64,000 nucleotides of DNA, from assembly GCF_018381315.1 (NCBI RefSeq), contig NZ_JAGZSD010000011.1:37762-101761 (forward strand), written 5' to 3'. The notes under the pieces are model-generated. The model was not told the origin of the DNA, did no database searches, and was given only the letters and a program-made list of their open reading frames with translations. The stretch comes from Anaerostipes sp. GTDB lineage: Bacteria > Bacillota > Clostridia > Lachnospirales > Lachnospiraceae. The translations under genes were made by a program, and so were the position numbers. Numbering within the stretch: the first letter of the stretch is position 1; each line of letters starts with the position of its first letter. Shown here in pieces: positions 1 to 8,056 of the stretch.

Positions 1-1
1 T

Positions 2-472
2 GTACGTTTCATGTTCCTGACTGCTTTGGATCAGGAAATTGATATTGTTATGGGATACGAAGCGGGGGCTGACGACTATGTGGTAAAACCGTTCAGCCTG
101 GCGGTGCTCATATCGAAAGTTCATGCGGTATTTGCCCGTATGGAAGCAAGGGATGAAAAGATTGAATCTGGAAAAGTCTGTGTTTACAAAACAGGGATGA
201 AGGTTCTGGTTTCGGGAGAAGAAAAAAGTCTTACCAAAAATGAGTGGAAGCTGCTGCTTTTATTAATCTCCCATCCAAGGCAGGTATTTTCTAAAGGGCA
301 GATTCTGGAGCAGATCTTTGATATGGATGGGGAATTCGCCGATGAAAATACAGTTGCAGTCAATATAAGAAGGCTTCGGGAAAAGATTGAACAGGATCCT
401 TCCAAGCCTGAGTATATTAAAAATATCAGAGGGATCGGGTACCTCTGGGACAAGGAGTGTGCCGCAGATTGA
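2..472 (+). CDS. Response regulator, OmpR/PhoB family (5' end outside window)
   Basis: C-terminal part of a two-component response regulator. The open frame is already running at base 2, so the N-terminal part with the phosphoacceptor aspartate lies upstream of the window. What remains shows the end of the receiver domain (FLTALD, then GADDYVVKPF with the conserved Lys and cis-Pro) and a complete winged-helix DNA-binding domain (LTKNEWKLLLLL, TVAVNIRRLREKIE, IRGIGY). Its stop codon overlaps the start of the downstream kinase gene, so the two are translationally coupled. The module with the following ABC transporter resembles systems that sense and expel antimicrobial peptides. The ligand is not visible from sequence. 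Confidence 0.95.
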   Translation, partial: VRFMFLTALDQEIDIVMGYEAGADDYVVKPFSLAVLISKVHAVFARMEARDEKIESGKVCVYKTGMKVLVSGEEKSLTKNEWKLLLLLISHPRQVFSKGQILEQIFDMDGEFADENTVAVNIRRLREKIEQDPSKPEYIKNIRGIGYLWDKECAAD

Positions 473-1710
473 GACAGATGACAGAAAAAAAACGATGGGC
501 TTTCTTCAGCCTATTTACAGCGGTGATCTTTCTTTTTCTTTTTGGCAGCGGCTGTTTTTGGCAAAACAAAAGGTTGCTTGAAAAGGAAAATCAGATCTTA
601 AAGACCGCCGGAGTTCTGGAGACTGAGAATACACAGGGTGCACTGTATGACCTTTTTCAGGGAAAGGGAGAGGAGCCGTTGATATCGAGGGGAAAGGAAG
701 CCCTTGAACGATATGGATATAAAACTATAGTCAGAGAGAACCTTGACGCCGAGATGCGGCAGTATATGTATGAGACGGTATTTCTTCTTTCTGCGGCATA
801 TGCAGCAGTTACAGCAGCGGCATTTCTATGGATGAAGAAAACGGCAAAGCACAGAGAGCAGGAATTTGATGAGATCCGGGGGATGGCGGAACAGTTTTAT
901 GCCGGTAATTATGAAATTTCCTACGAGGAATCAGAAGGAACGAAAAGCCAGCTTCTAAGCAGGCTGGATTCCCTTGGAAGAAAACTTCAAGTCAACGAAA
1001 ACAAGCTTATAGAAGAAAAGGAGGGGACCAAATCTTTGGTTACCGACATTTCTCATCAGCTGAAGACCCCGGTGGCGAGCCTTGAAATGTGTCTGGAGCT
1101 GATGGAAGGAGAGGACTTGACAAAAGAGGAACAAAAAGAATTTCTCCAGCAGGCGATTGGGCAGACAAAAAGGCTGGACAGCCTGACAAAGGCATTGATT
1201 AACATTTCCAGAATGGAGACTGGTATGATCTCCATTAAAAAGGAAGAGGCACCGATCATGGATACCATTGCCCAAGCAGTCAGCACGGTTTATGTGAAGG
1301 CCCAGGAAAAACAGATCCGGATAGAGGTCATAAAGGAAAGCAGTTCAATAGAGAGGCTGAAAATTTCTCACGATCCTAAGTGGACCAGAGAGGCTATTGC
1401 TAACATATTGGAGAACGCTGTGAAGTATAGTGACGAAGGTACTGTGGTCCGGATCCGGATGATGATGAGGACGAGTTTTCTCAGAATTGAGATTGAAGAT
1501 CAGGGGATTGGAATTCACAGGGAAAACCAATCAAAGATTTTTCAAAGGTTTTACAGAGGAAACGAAGAACGGGTAAAAGAAGCGGAAGGTTCCGGAGTAG
1601 GGCTGTATCTCACAAGAAAAATACTGGAGGCCCAGGGCGGAACCGTTTCCGTTTCAGACGGAAAACAGGGCAGTATCTTTATCTTACATTTAAGTCTTAC
1701 AGATTTGTAA
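469..1710 (+). CDS. Sensor histidine kinase of the two-component/ABC module
   Basis: Membrane sensor kinase partnered with the preceding response regulator. Two transmembrane segments (about residues 10-30 and 105-125) flank an extracellular loop of roughly 70 residues. A HAMP-like linker, the H-box DISHQLKTPVASLE, N-box NILENAVKYS, and ATP-lid motifs EDQGIGI and GSGVGLYLTRK follow. The loop is longer than in BceS-type intramembrane sensors, so direct extracellular sensing is possible. I chose TTG at 469 because AAGGAG at 452-457 is about 11 bases upstream and the start overlaps the regulator stop. GTG at 457 and ATG at 478 are in-frame alternatives. All catalytic motifs are intact. Confidence 0.93.
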   Translation: MRQMTEKKRWAFFSLFTAVIFLFLFGSGCFWQNKRLLEKENQILKTAGVLETENTQGALYDLFQGKGEEPLISRGKEALERYGYKTIVRENLDAEMRQYMYETVFLLSAAYAAVTAAAFLWMKKTAKHREQEFDEIRGMAEQFYAGNYEISYEESEGTKSQLLSRLDSLGRKLQVNENKLIEEKEGTKSLVTDISHQLKTPVASLEMCLELMEGEDLTKEEQKEFLQQAIGQTKRLDSLTKALINISRMETGMISIKKEEAPIMDTIAQAVSTVYVKAQEKQIRIEVIKESSSIERLKISHDPKWTREAIANILENAVKYSDEGTVVRIRMMMRTSFLRIEIEDQGIGIHRENQSKIFQRFYRGNEERVKEAEGSGVGLYLTRKILEAQGGTVSVSDGKQGSIFILHLSLTDL

Positions 1711-1724
1711 GGCTTTTTCTTTTT
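1696..1724 (+). terminator. Weak hairpin with T-rich tail after the kinase gene
   Basis: A 6-bp stem CTTACA/TGTAAG overlapping the kinase stop codon is followed by GCTTTTTCTTTTT. It could attenuate transcription between the kinase and the ABC genes. The stem is short, so this is tentative. Confidence 0.35.
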
Positions 1725-1789
1725 GGCTGAAAGGTAAATGAAAGAGTGGAGGTTTATCATAATCAGTATAAACAAGGAGGTATGGGTTC

Positions 1790-2464
1790 ATGAATGAAAA
1801 TATTATATTAGAGACAAGAGATTTATGTAAATATTATGGGGAAGGCGAAAATGAGGTCAGGGCCATTGACCACACATCACTTAAGATCCTGCAGGGAGAA
1901 TTTGCTGCTGTTGTGGGGAAAAGCGGTTCCGGAAAAAGTACGCTGCTTCATATGCTGGGAGGACTGGACAGTCCGACAAGCGGAAAGGTCCTGATTGGGG
2001 GCAAGGATATCAGCTGCATGAAGGAAGAGGAACTGGCAATCTTCCGCCGAAGAAAAATTGGATTCATCTTTCAGTCCTTTAATCTGATATCTTCTCTGAA
2101 TGTATGGGAAAATGTTGTCCTTCCTATAGGACTGGACGGAAGAAAGCTCAACGAAGAATTTGTGGAAGAAATACTGAAAACGCTGGAGATGACCGAAAAG
2201 CTGCAGAGTCTTCCGAATACACTTTCCGGAGGGCAGCAGCAGAGAGTAGCTATTGCAAGGGCAATCGCATCTAAGCCGGATATCATTCTTGCAGATGAAC
2301 CTACAGGCAACCTGGATTCTAAGACAGGGGATGAAGTGATCTCCCTTCTTAAAATGACAGCAAGAAAATATGGACAGACGCTGGTGATGATCACCCACGA
2401 TGAAGAGATCGCACAGATGGCGGACCGGATTATTCTGATTGAAGACGGTAAGGTGGTGAGGTAG
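1790..2464 (+). CDS. ABC transporter ATP-binding protein (LolD/MacB/BceA type)
   Basis: Cytoplasmic ATPase of an ABC exporter or peptide-detoxification system. 224 residues, the normal length for this family. Walker A GKSGSGKST near residue 45, Q-loop FQSFNL, signature LSGGQQQR, Walker B IILADEPTGNLD and switch His in MITHDEE are all present. AAGGAGG at 1774-1780 sits well before the ATG. It ends directly against the permease start at 2465, so ATPase and permease are one unit. Substrate cannot be read from sequence; the family includes bacitracin and lantibiotic resistance pumps as well as LolCDE-like systems. Confidence 0.96.
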   Translation: MNENIILETRDLCKYYGEGENEVRAIDHTSLKILQGEFAAVVGKSGSGKSTLLHMLGGLDSPTSGKVLIGGKDISCMKEEELAIFRRRKIGFIFQSFNLISSLNVWENVVLPIGLDGRKLNEEFVEEILKTLEMTEKLQSLPNTLSGGQQQRVAIARAIASKPDIILADEPTGNLDSKTGDEVISLLKMTARKYGQTLVMITHDEEIAQMADRIILIEDGKVVR

Positions 2465-4903
2465 ATGAAAGCAGTCACAAAGTTATCACAGAAAAATCTG
2501 AAGCAGAACAGAGGCCGCAGCATACTGACCGGGATTTCCATTTTTCTTACAACAGCACTGCTGACGATCATTGGATTGAGCTGCAATGGCTTAGTAAAGG
2601 CCAACAAGGCAAACAATGCTGAGCTTTACGGTGATTTTCATGGGGCATTTATGGGTGTCAGCCAGGAAAAAATGCAGGAGATTGCCGTTCGCGGAGAAAT
2701 TGAAAAAGCAGGGGTTACAGCTAATGCAGCTACGGTAAGCCTTGGGAAGGCCAGCGGGATTTTATCTTATTATGACCAGAAGGCAAGATCCATGACAAAT
2801 CTTAAAATGGTCGGATATGGAAGAGTTCCTGTAGAAGAAAATGAGATCATAGCGCAGAAGACGTTTTTTCAAAAACTGGGCCTTAAAGAGCCGAAGATAG
2901 GTGACAGCGTATCTGTTCCGTACAGAGTCGGAGGGGAAGGAAGAGTTTTAAAAAAGACATTTAAGATCACCGGGTTCCTTCCGCAGGATGAGATGAATGA
3001 CCTGCGGCAGACCTATGGGGCAGTTATTTCCAAAAAGTTCTATGAGAGTGCTGTTCCTGAAAAAAAGAGAGCATATACAGTCTGTTTTAAAATGAGGAAT
3101 GACCAGAAACTTACGCAGAATGAACTGGAAAAAAGTATTCAGGATTTAAGGAAGAAACTTTCTATTCCGGAGAAAAATGTTTCGCTGAATAAAATATTTA
3201 TTATGTGGGATACCGATCCGGGGACAGAGACGATTGCCGTGGGAGCCTTTATGGCAGCTGTCATTATCCTGTTCAGCATCGTGGTGATCTATAATATATT
3301 TTACGTAGGTATGATACAGAAAGTGCAGGAATACGGAAAGCTGCGTGCCATCGGTATGACCAGAAAGCAGATGAAGCAGATGATCTTTCGGGAAGGTATG
3401 ATTTTATCAGGCATCAGTATTCCTCTAGGGCTGGTTATCGGATTTATCGGAACGAAGCTGTTTTTCGTAAATATTGCAGGAATCGGAGGCGTCAACAAAG
3501 CAGTTGGAGAAGTGATATCAGATACTCCGCTGTTCAGTCTGCCGGTCATGGTCGGGGCTGGTGTTCTGGCTCTGCTCACGGTATATCTGTCTATGAAACG
3601 TCCCATGCAGACTGCAGCCAAAATCTCTCCTGTGGAGGCAGTGCGGTATCAGGAGAGCACAGGGAAAAAGAGACAGAAGCGGAAAGGATACCGCCAGGTA
3701 AATCTCATCAGAATCACTAAGTCAAATCTGGCGAGAAATAGAAAGCGGACTGTGACCACGATCCTTACCATGGGGCTCAGCTGTGTTATGTTCATTGTTA
3801 TTGCAAATCTGGGAGGAAATATGAATCCGGCATATGAAGCCGGAAAGAATGTGAAAAAAGGACAGTTTTATATTACACTGGATACGAAATTGGACGATAA
3901 AACTTATCCGGAAAAGAATTTGAACCGGGTGCAGCAGCAACATCTGATGGACAAAAAAATGACAGAACAGATCCGTCAGATCGATGGAGTTACAAAAGTG
4001 GAGACTGGAAAATGGGCAGCGGTACATGCAGAGAAAAAAGGAGAAGAAGGGACCTCTGTTGTGCAGATCCTTTCGAAGAAAGACTTTGATGCTTTTGTCA
4101 AAGAGGAGCTGAAGCGGGGAAATGCAGATTATGACGATTTAAAAAAGGAAAATGGTGTGGTATATCTCTGGGATCATTTTTTCGAGGAATATGGCTACCG
4201 GATTGGTGAAAAGATCAAAATGAATGTATTGGACGGGACAAAAAAGATCCCTGTCACTGTAACTTTATCCGGATCTGCCAATGCACATATGGATGCCTCA
4301 TGGGCAATGACAGAGGAAACATTCAAAAAACTTGGTGTGAAATCCGATTTAACCAGTGAGATTTATGTAAGCTGCAGGCCTGAGAAAAAGGCTGCGGTGG
4401 AAAAGAAACTGAAAGAGCTGACGGACATGAGTGAGTTTTACAACATACAATCCTATGATGATGCATATAAGGAGGCGCAGTTTGGCATTGGGCTGCTTCG
4501 GGATTCTCTTTATGCCCTGCTGTTTGTTATAGGGCTCATCGGATTTATGAATATGGCAAACACTTTGATCACAAGTATTGTCACAAGGAAAAAGGAACTG
4601 GGTATTTTTCAGGCAATCGGAATGACGGCAAAACAGGTGAGAAGAATGCTTCAGATGGAAGGTCTTATCTTTACGGTGGGGACCCTGGTTATTGCGCTTA
4701 CTCTTGGAAATATAGCAGGATATGTTTTGTTCCTTAAGTGTAAGGAGACAGGAATGATCGGATTAAATGACTATCATCTTCCGCTGCCGGAGATTCTTGT
4801 TATGGCAGGCATCTTATTGTTTCTGCAGATGGTCCTTTCTGCAGTGATGAGCAGAAAATTCCAGAGAGAATCTGTGGTAGAGCGGATACGCCATGATGAA
4901 TAG
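2465..4903 (+). CDS. FtsX-like ABC transporter permease, two FtsX domains
   Basis: Large permease (812 residues) partner of the ATPase. One N-terminal membrane segment (about 20-42) is followed by an extracellular region, a first FtsX domain (about 260-395, with the coupling stretch KLRAIGMTRKQMKQM), a second extracellular region of about 200 residues, and a second FtsX domain (about 680-805, with IFQAIGMTAKQVRRM). The duplicated coupling motif RAIGMT/QAIGMT shows the two halves. The start directly abuts the ATPase stop. A strong terminator follows, so the unit probably ends here. Extracellular domains of this size suggest peptide or envelope-lipid handling; which one is not decidable here. 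Confidence 0.94.
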   Translation: MKAVTKLSQKNLKQNRGRSILTGISIFLTTALLTIIGLSCNGLVKANKANNAELYGDFHGAFMGVSQEKMQEIAVRGEIEKAGVTANAATVSLGKASGILSYYDQKARSMTNLKMVGYGRVPVEENEIIAQKTFFQKLGLKEPKIGDSVSVPYRVGGEGRVLKKTFKITGFLPQDEMNDLRQTYGAVISKKFYESAVPEKKRAYTVCFKMRNDQKLTQNELEKSIQDLRKKLSIPEKNVSLNKIFIMWDTDPGTETIAVGAFMAAVIILFSIVVIYNIFYVGMIQKVQEYGKLRAIGMTRKQMKQMIFREGMILSGISIPLGLVIGFIGTKLFFVNIAGIGGVNKAVGEVISDTPLFSLPVMVGAGVLALLTVYLSMKRPMQTAAKISPVEAVRYQESTGKKRQKRKGYRQVNLIRITKSNLARNRKRTVTTILTMGLSCVMFIVIANLGGNMNPAYEAGKNVKKGQFYITLDTKLDDKTYPEKNLNRVQQQHLMDKKMTEQIRQIDGVTKVETGKWAAVHAEKKGEEGTSVVQILSKKDFDAFVKEELKRGNADYDDLKKENGVVYLWDHFFEEYGYRIGEKIKMNVLDGTKKIPVTVTLSGSANAHMDASWAMTEETFKKLGVKSDLTSEIYVSCRPEKKAAVEKKLKELTDMSEFYNIQSYDDAYKEAQFGIGLLRDSLYALLFVIGLIGFMNMANTLITSIVTRKKELGIFQAIGMTAKQVRRMLQMEGLIFTVGTLVIALTLGNIAGYVLFLKCKETGMIGLNDYHLPLPEILVMAGILLFLQMVLSAVMSRKFQRESVVERIRHDE

Positions 4904-4940
4904 CCGCAGACTGAATATGCAGAATTAAAAAGAAGACAGA

Positions 4941-4990
4941 AAAAATCCTTCCGGAAAGCACTGCCTGAAACAGGCCCGGAAGGATTTTTT
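4941..4990. terminator. Bidirectional intrinsic terminator
   Basis: Stem AATCCTTCCGG / CCGGAAGGATT (the second arm begins CCCGGAAGG), with a run of A before and T after. It lies between the convergent ABC permease gene and the minus-strand gene ending at 4996, so it can stop both. Confidence 0.9.
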
Positions 4991-4995
4991 GCCGT

Positions 4996-5259
4996 CTATA
5001 AGATCAGATTTCTCAGCATTTCCAGCCGCTGCCGATCCTGGCCGGTCATAGTTTCTGACAGGGCGTCAATGATAATGCCGGTCTCTTCGTTTGAAAATGC
5101 GATTCCCTGCTCTGCAAGCCGGCTGGAAGCAGCCATAAGATCCGGAAGAATATCTTCCATATTTTTGCCGCGGCTTTGATTTACCAGAAGTTCCATGATC
5201 TCTATTTTTTTGGGATCAATGTTTTGGACAGCGGGGTTCATTTTCCATTGTTCATTCAT
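4996..5259 (-). CDS. Small conserved-type hypothetical protein, 87 aa
   Basis: Not recognised. An acidic, helix-rich, soluble 87-residue protein without signal peptide or membrane segment. The C-terminal half (IIIDALSETMTGQDRQRLEMLRNLIL in two pieces) looks like a short helical hairpin. ATG at 5259 has GTGAGG about 8 bases upstream, inside the end of the gene before it. The 10-base gap to the 164-residue gene upstream means the two are almost certainly co-transcribed and probably functionally linked. Confidence 0.75.
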   Translation of the reverse strand: MNEQWKMNPAVQNIDPKKIEIMELLVNQSRGKNMEDILPDLMAASSRLAEQGIAFSNEETGIIIDALSETMTGQDRQRLEMLRNLIL

Positions 5260-5269
5260 GCGGGGTACC

Positions 5270-5764
5270 TCACTTTTTTAAAATTTGATTGATTTGGTTC
5301 ATCAGGTCGCTGTTGGGTGTACTGGCCGATTCCTGTTTTTCCGGTTGGGACTGGGACATAAACAGTGGCATAAGTTTCGCCATCATGTCAGAGTCAGCCG
5401 AGGAATTCCCGGCGGAAGCATTTGCATTAGGATTTGATTTCAGAAAATCCTGATAGGACTGGTACATTTTTGCCATTTTCATCATCTGGAGAAGCTGGTC
5501 AATCTGAGCAGCGGTTTCCTTCGGAGCCCGCATTCTCATGGCAGTCAGCATCATTTCCATAGAGGCATCATTCTGATCCAAGCCGCAGGCAGAGAGAGTA
5601 TCCTCATCGTCAAATTCCTCCATAATATTCTGGAGTTCATGAAATTTGATGTAAAGAGCGGCAGATTTCTTTAGAGTGGGAGGGAGATAGGGAAGAGCAT
5701 CTTCCAGCATATTGGACGAATCATCGCGGAAAAAATGCTCCCAATGGGTTTGTTTTTGATCCAT
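5270..5764 (-). CDS. Hypothetical protein, 164 aa, helical with low-complexity tail
   Basis: Not recognised. Residues 1-115 are predicted helical and acidic (LPYLPPTLKKSAALYIKFHE, then a Met-rich stretch MLTAMRMRAPK and QIDQLLQMMKMAKMYQ). The last 50 residues are Ser/Asn/Ala-rich and end in MNQINQILKK. No cysteine pair, signal peptide or membrane segment is obvious. It heads a two-gene unit with the 87-residue gene and is divergent from the small membrane peptide at 5824. The context (small, lineage-type proteins) would fit sporulation or envelope roles, but nothing in the sequence proves that. Confidence 0.7.
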   Translation of the reverse strand: MDQKQTHWEHFFRDDSSNMLEDALPYLPPTLKKSAALYIKFHELQNIMEEFDDEDTLSACGLDQNDASMEMMLTAMRMRAPKETAAQIDQLLQMMKMAKMYQSYQDFLKSNPNANASAGNSSADSDMMAKLMPLFMSQSQPEKQESASTPNSDLMNQINQILKK

Positions 5765-5823
5765 TTTGTCACAACCTTAGGTTTCATTCTCATATCCTAT
5801 ATTATTAGGAGGTGAAAGAAAAT

Positions 5824-6000
5824 ATGAGTGAAATCTTTGTGGAAGAAGAAAATACTGTTTATGAATTGGATGAGGAATGTCTCAGGAAGAAAGGGAAATT
5901 GAATATTTCTGAGCATGGACATGGAATGATGAAAAAACAAAGTCTGGAAGGCGGAAATATTGTGATCGTGCTTCTGGCACTTTTATGCTGTTTCAGATAA
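5824..6000 (+). CDS. Small peptide with C-terminal hydrophobic segment ending in CCFR, 58 aa
   Basis: Not recognised. AGGAGG at 5807-5812 is correctly placed for ATG 5824; the longer frame from GTG 5812 would start inside the ribosome binding site. The first 40 residues are charged and acidic with a HGHG pair. The last 15 residues form a hydrophobic segment (GGNIVIVLLALLCCFR) that could insert in a membrane and puts two adjacent cysteines next to it. A terminator follows at once, so it is a monocistronic unit. The hydrophobic-then-CC ending recalls the Cys/Gly-rich protein at 7578-7811. Confidence 0.7.
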   Translation: MSEIFVEEENTVYELDEECLRKKGKLNISEHGHGMMKKQSLEGGNIVIVLLALLCCFR

Positions 6001-6010
6001 ATATAGATTT

Positions 6011-6041
6011 TGCCCGGAAGTGAACTCCCGGGCAGTTTTTT
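6011..6041 (+). terminator. Intrinsic terminator of the 58-aa peptide gene
   Basis: Stem TGCCCGG/CCGGGCA around a short loop followed by TTTTTT. The T-run is also the left end of a palindromic repeat. Confidence 0.88.
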
Positions 6042-6100
6042 ATTTCATAGGAATGTGTGTCCCATAAAATAAAAAACGCACCGCGAGGATCGCACTGCGG
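6036..6100 (+). repeat. Bipartite palindromic intergenic repeat, copy A
   Basis: First module: TTTTTTATTTCATAGGA (6036-6052) pairs with TCCCATAAAATAAAAAA (6060-6076). Second module directly after: a GCAC-CGCG-AGGAT-CGCAC block at 6077-6100. The same two-part arrangement appears at 30021-30085 and, inverted, at 47436-47502; 41412-41461 has the first module only. It lies between the 58-aa peptide gene and the convergent VOC gene. Confidence 0.75.
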
Positions 6101-6114
6101 CTCTCCCGGTTTAT

Positions 6115-6522
6115 TTAAACAGAACTGGCATCGTTAAGCTCAAACAAATTTCCTTCAGGGTCTCTAAAGTAAGTGCAGCGCATACCCCAGTCTTCAATAT
6201 ACTGGGGTTCACCAAGAAATGTTACGCCTGCTTCTTTCAGGCGCAGATAGTCCCCGTCCAGGTCATGGGTAGGAATAACTGCCGCAATGGTATCCGGCTG
6301 TGTTTCGGCGTTCGGCTGTTCATACCCCTGAAACATGGACATATTCTCTCCTGCAAAAATTGCAAAACAAGGCGGCATACCTCTGCTTACAGCAAAGGAT
6401 GTGTAGGGTCCGTTTCGGTCACCCCAAACTGCAGTTAAACCAATTTTCTCTGTGTAGAAATCAAAGCATTCTCCATAATTTTTCCGTACAAGGATTCGTA
6501 TTGTTGTTTCATTAAATTTCAT
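6115..6522 (-). CDS. VOC-superfamily (glyoxalase/bleomycin-resistance-like) protein
   Basis: 135-residue vicinal oxygen chelate fold protein made of two paired beta-alpha-beta-beta-beta units. Visible family signs are IRILVRKNYGECFDFYTEKIG at the N-terminus (first unit), DLDGDYLRLKEAGV in the second unit, and the closing FRDPEGNLFELN whose Glu is the usual metal ligand position. AAGGAAG lies just upstream of ATG 6522. The gene follows the AraC regulator gene at 6571-7419 on the same strand, so the pair may be regulated together. Substrate is unknown; such proteins include antibiotic-binding and small-molecule enzymes. Confidence 0.88.
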   Translation of the reverse strand: MKFNETTIRILVRKNYGECFDFYTEKIGLTAVWGDRNGPYTSFAVSRGMPPCFAIFAGENMSMFQGYEQPNAETQPDTIAAVIPTHDLDGDYLRLKEAGVTFLGEPQYIEDWGMRCTYFRDPEGNLFELNDASSV

Positions 6523-6570
6523 CGCAGTACTTCCTTTCTTTCTGTTTTATTTTACAGGAATATTATAGAA

Positions 6571-7419
6571 CTAGAATTTTGCTATTTCACTGTAATAATC
6601 GGACATATGAATTTTATATTCCTGGGGTGTTACACCACATATAATTTTAAAGTCTTTTACAAAATGAGAGACATCATAATATCCAAGTTTTTCACTGATC
6701 GAATCCAAAGTGCCTGTCCCTTTATTCAGCAGCTGAATGGATTTGTTGATTCTCACTAATCTGGAGAAGGATTTTATACTCATACCCAGATAGAGATTAA
6801 ACAGCCGGTTAAGATGCCTTGAACAATAAAAAGAGCTTTTTGAGATCTCAGCAGTTGTTATAATGCCTGCTGTTTTGATAATGGATTTTACTGCAAGTGC
6901 AAGCTCTTTAGGGTATGGGAATTCAATATTTAACATCAGTTCTTTTTCCATTTCAAACAATAACTCATCAATCGACAAAGAAGACACAATGATATTCCGT
7001 ACTGCGGCGTCCAATGAAGGATGAGTAAATGAAAACGGCACGATCTTATCAGTCAGATCCTTTTGATTTATTTTGGAAAACGGAGAGAAACCTGCGGGCT
7101 GAAATTCAATAATAACAATCATATCACATTTGTTTGCGATATCACCGACTTTGACTGGTTTTGTAGCTGGTCCAAACAAAAAACTATGCAATTCCCTGCG
7201 GTAATGAAACAATACAAGCGTAACGCTGCCGTGAGGCATAATTGTATAATCATCTGAAATTGTTGATTTATCAGGAAAAGTGACTGTGAAATTGGAGATG
7301 ACCTCTCTGAGCTGTTCACAGGGCAGCAAATAAACATAGCTTTCAGCCTGCAGCAGAATCTTTCTGTTTTCAGATATGTACTTTAAACTGCTTTTATTTA
7401 TCATGATCTTTTCATCCAT
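6571..7419 (-). CDS. AraC-family transcriptional regulator
   Basis: 282 residues. The C-terminal 100 residues carry two helix-turn-helix motifs (ITTAEISKSSFYCSRHLNRLF and LDSISEKLGYYDVSHFVKDFK, each seen in part) ending in GVTPQEYK, which is diagnostic for the family. The N-terminal 170 residues form a ligand-binding type region (LPHG-like MPHGSVTLVLF, FGPAT, EFQPAGFSPF) typical of regulators of small-molecule stress genes. It lies 48 bases upstream of the VOC gene in the same direction and probably controls it. The effector is unknown. Confidence 0.92.
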   Translation of the reverse strand: MDEKIMINKSSLKYISENRKILLQAESYVYLLPCEQLREVISNFTVTFPDKSTISDDYTIMPHGSVTLVLFHYRRELHSFLFGPATKPVKVGDIANKCDMIVIIEFQPAGFSPFSKINQKDLTDKIVPFSFTHPSLDAAVRNIIVSSLSIDELLFEMEKELMLNIEFPYPKELALAVKSIIKTAGIITTAEISKSSFYCSRHLNRLFNLYLGMSIKSFSRLVRINKSIQLLNKGTGTLDSISEKLGYYDVSHFVKDFKIICGVTPQEYKIHMSDYYSEIAKF

Positions 7420-7520
7420 TTTTAGTTCAGGTGATGTGGTTTATATATACATGATACCTGTAATTTAAGAACTTTGAAAGAAGTTTTGCTGATTGCTGCT
7501 TTTATTTGATCATGGATGAA

Positions 7521-7556
7521 AGAAAGAGGACAGCAGGTAATTTACCTGCTGCCCTC
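7521..7556 (-). terminator. Terminator of the Cys/Gly-rich gene
   Basis: On the minus strand GGGCAGCAGGTA pairs with TACCTGCTGTCC (7528-7556) and is followed by TCTTTCTTTC. It lies directly downstream of the gene ending at 7578. Confidence 0.8.
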
Positions 7557-7577
7557 CGTTTATCAGAACATATCAGA

Positions 7578-7811
7578 TTAGCATCCGCAACCGCAGCCGC
7601 TTCCGCTTCCGCCGCCGAAGCCGCCTCCGCAGCAGCACAGTAAGATGATGATCCAAAGGATAGAGTCACAGCCACATCCGCAGCCGTCCCCTCCTCCAAA
7701 TCCACCGTCTCCTCCGCAGCAGCATAATAAGAGAATAAGAAGAAGACAGTTGTTTCCTCCGAATCCTGAATTGCATGATGTTCCGCAACCTGTAGCAGCT
7801 AAATCACTCAT
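7578..7811 (-). CDS. Cys/Gly-rich small protein, chorion HCB-type
   Basis: 77 residues. The ATG at 7811 has CAAGGAGGAAATAAC in front; a longer frame reaching 7907 would ignore this site. The peptide has two copies of one unit: a hydrophobic stretch followed by CCCGG, a Gly-rich run and an alternating Gly-Cys tail (LLLILLLCCCGGDGGFGG... and ILWIIILLCCCGGGFGG..., both ending GCGCGC). Proteins of this composition in this bacterial group are usually named chorion class high-cysteine HCB proteins. The name is by composition only and the function is unknown; a spore or envelope structural role is possible. About 15 cysteines in so short a protein suggests extensive cross-linking or metal binding. 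Confidence 0.85.
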   Translation of the reverse strand: MSDLAATGCGTSCNSGFGGNNCLLLILLLCCCGGDGGFGGGDGCGCGCDSILWIIILLCCCGGGFGGGSGSGCGCGC

Positions 7812-8014
7812 GTTATTTCCTCCTTGATTATATTTACAGTTTATATTATTCGGTCTGACCCAATGTGTGATGAAAAATGAAAAACTTTTTTCTAAAGCAA
7901 TTTTCATAAAGTTTTCCTGAATTTAAAAAACACTTTGCCGGACGGAACTTTTGGGGAAAAGCGGGATTTATTGAATTGTAAACCATTTGTAACAAATAGG
8001 AGAATGGGGTGTGA

Positions 8015-8020
8015 TATACT
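8015..8020 (+). promoter_or_regulatory. -10 element of the S8 protease gene
   Basis: TATACT in an AT-rich setting 37 bases before the ATG. No convincing -35 was found at the expected distance, so only the -10 is annotated. Confidence 0.4.
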
Positions 8021-8056
8021 AAAAAAATGAGAGATCAACAGACGAAAGGAGAGAGC

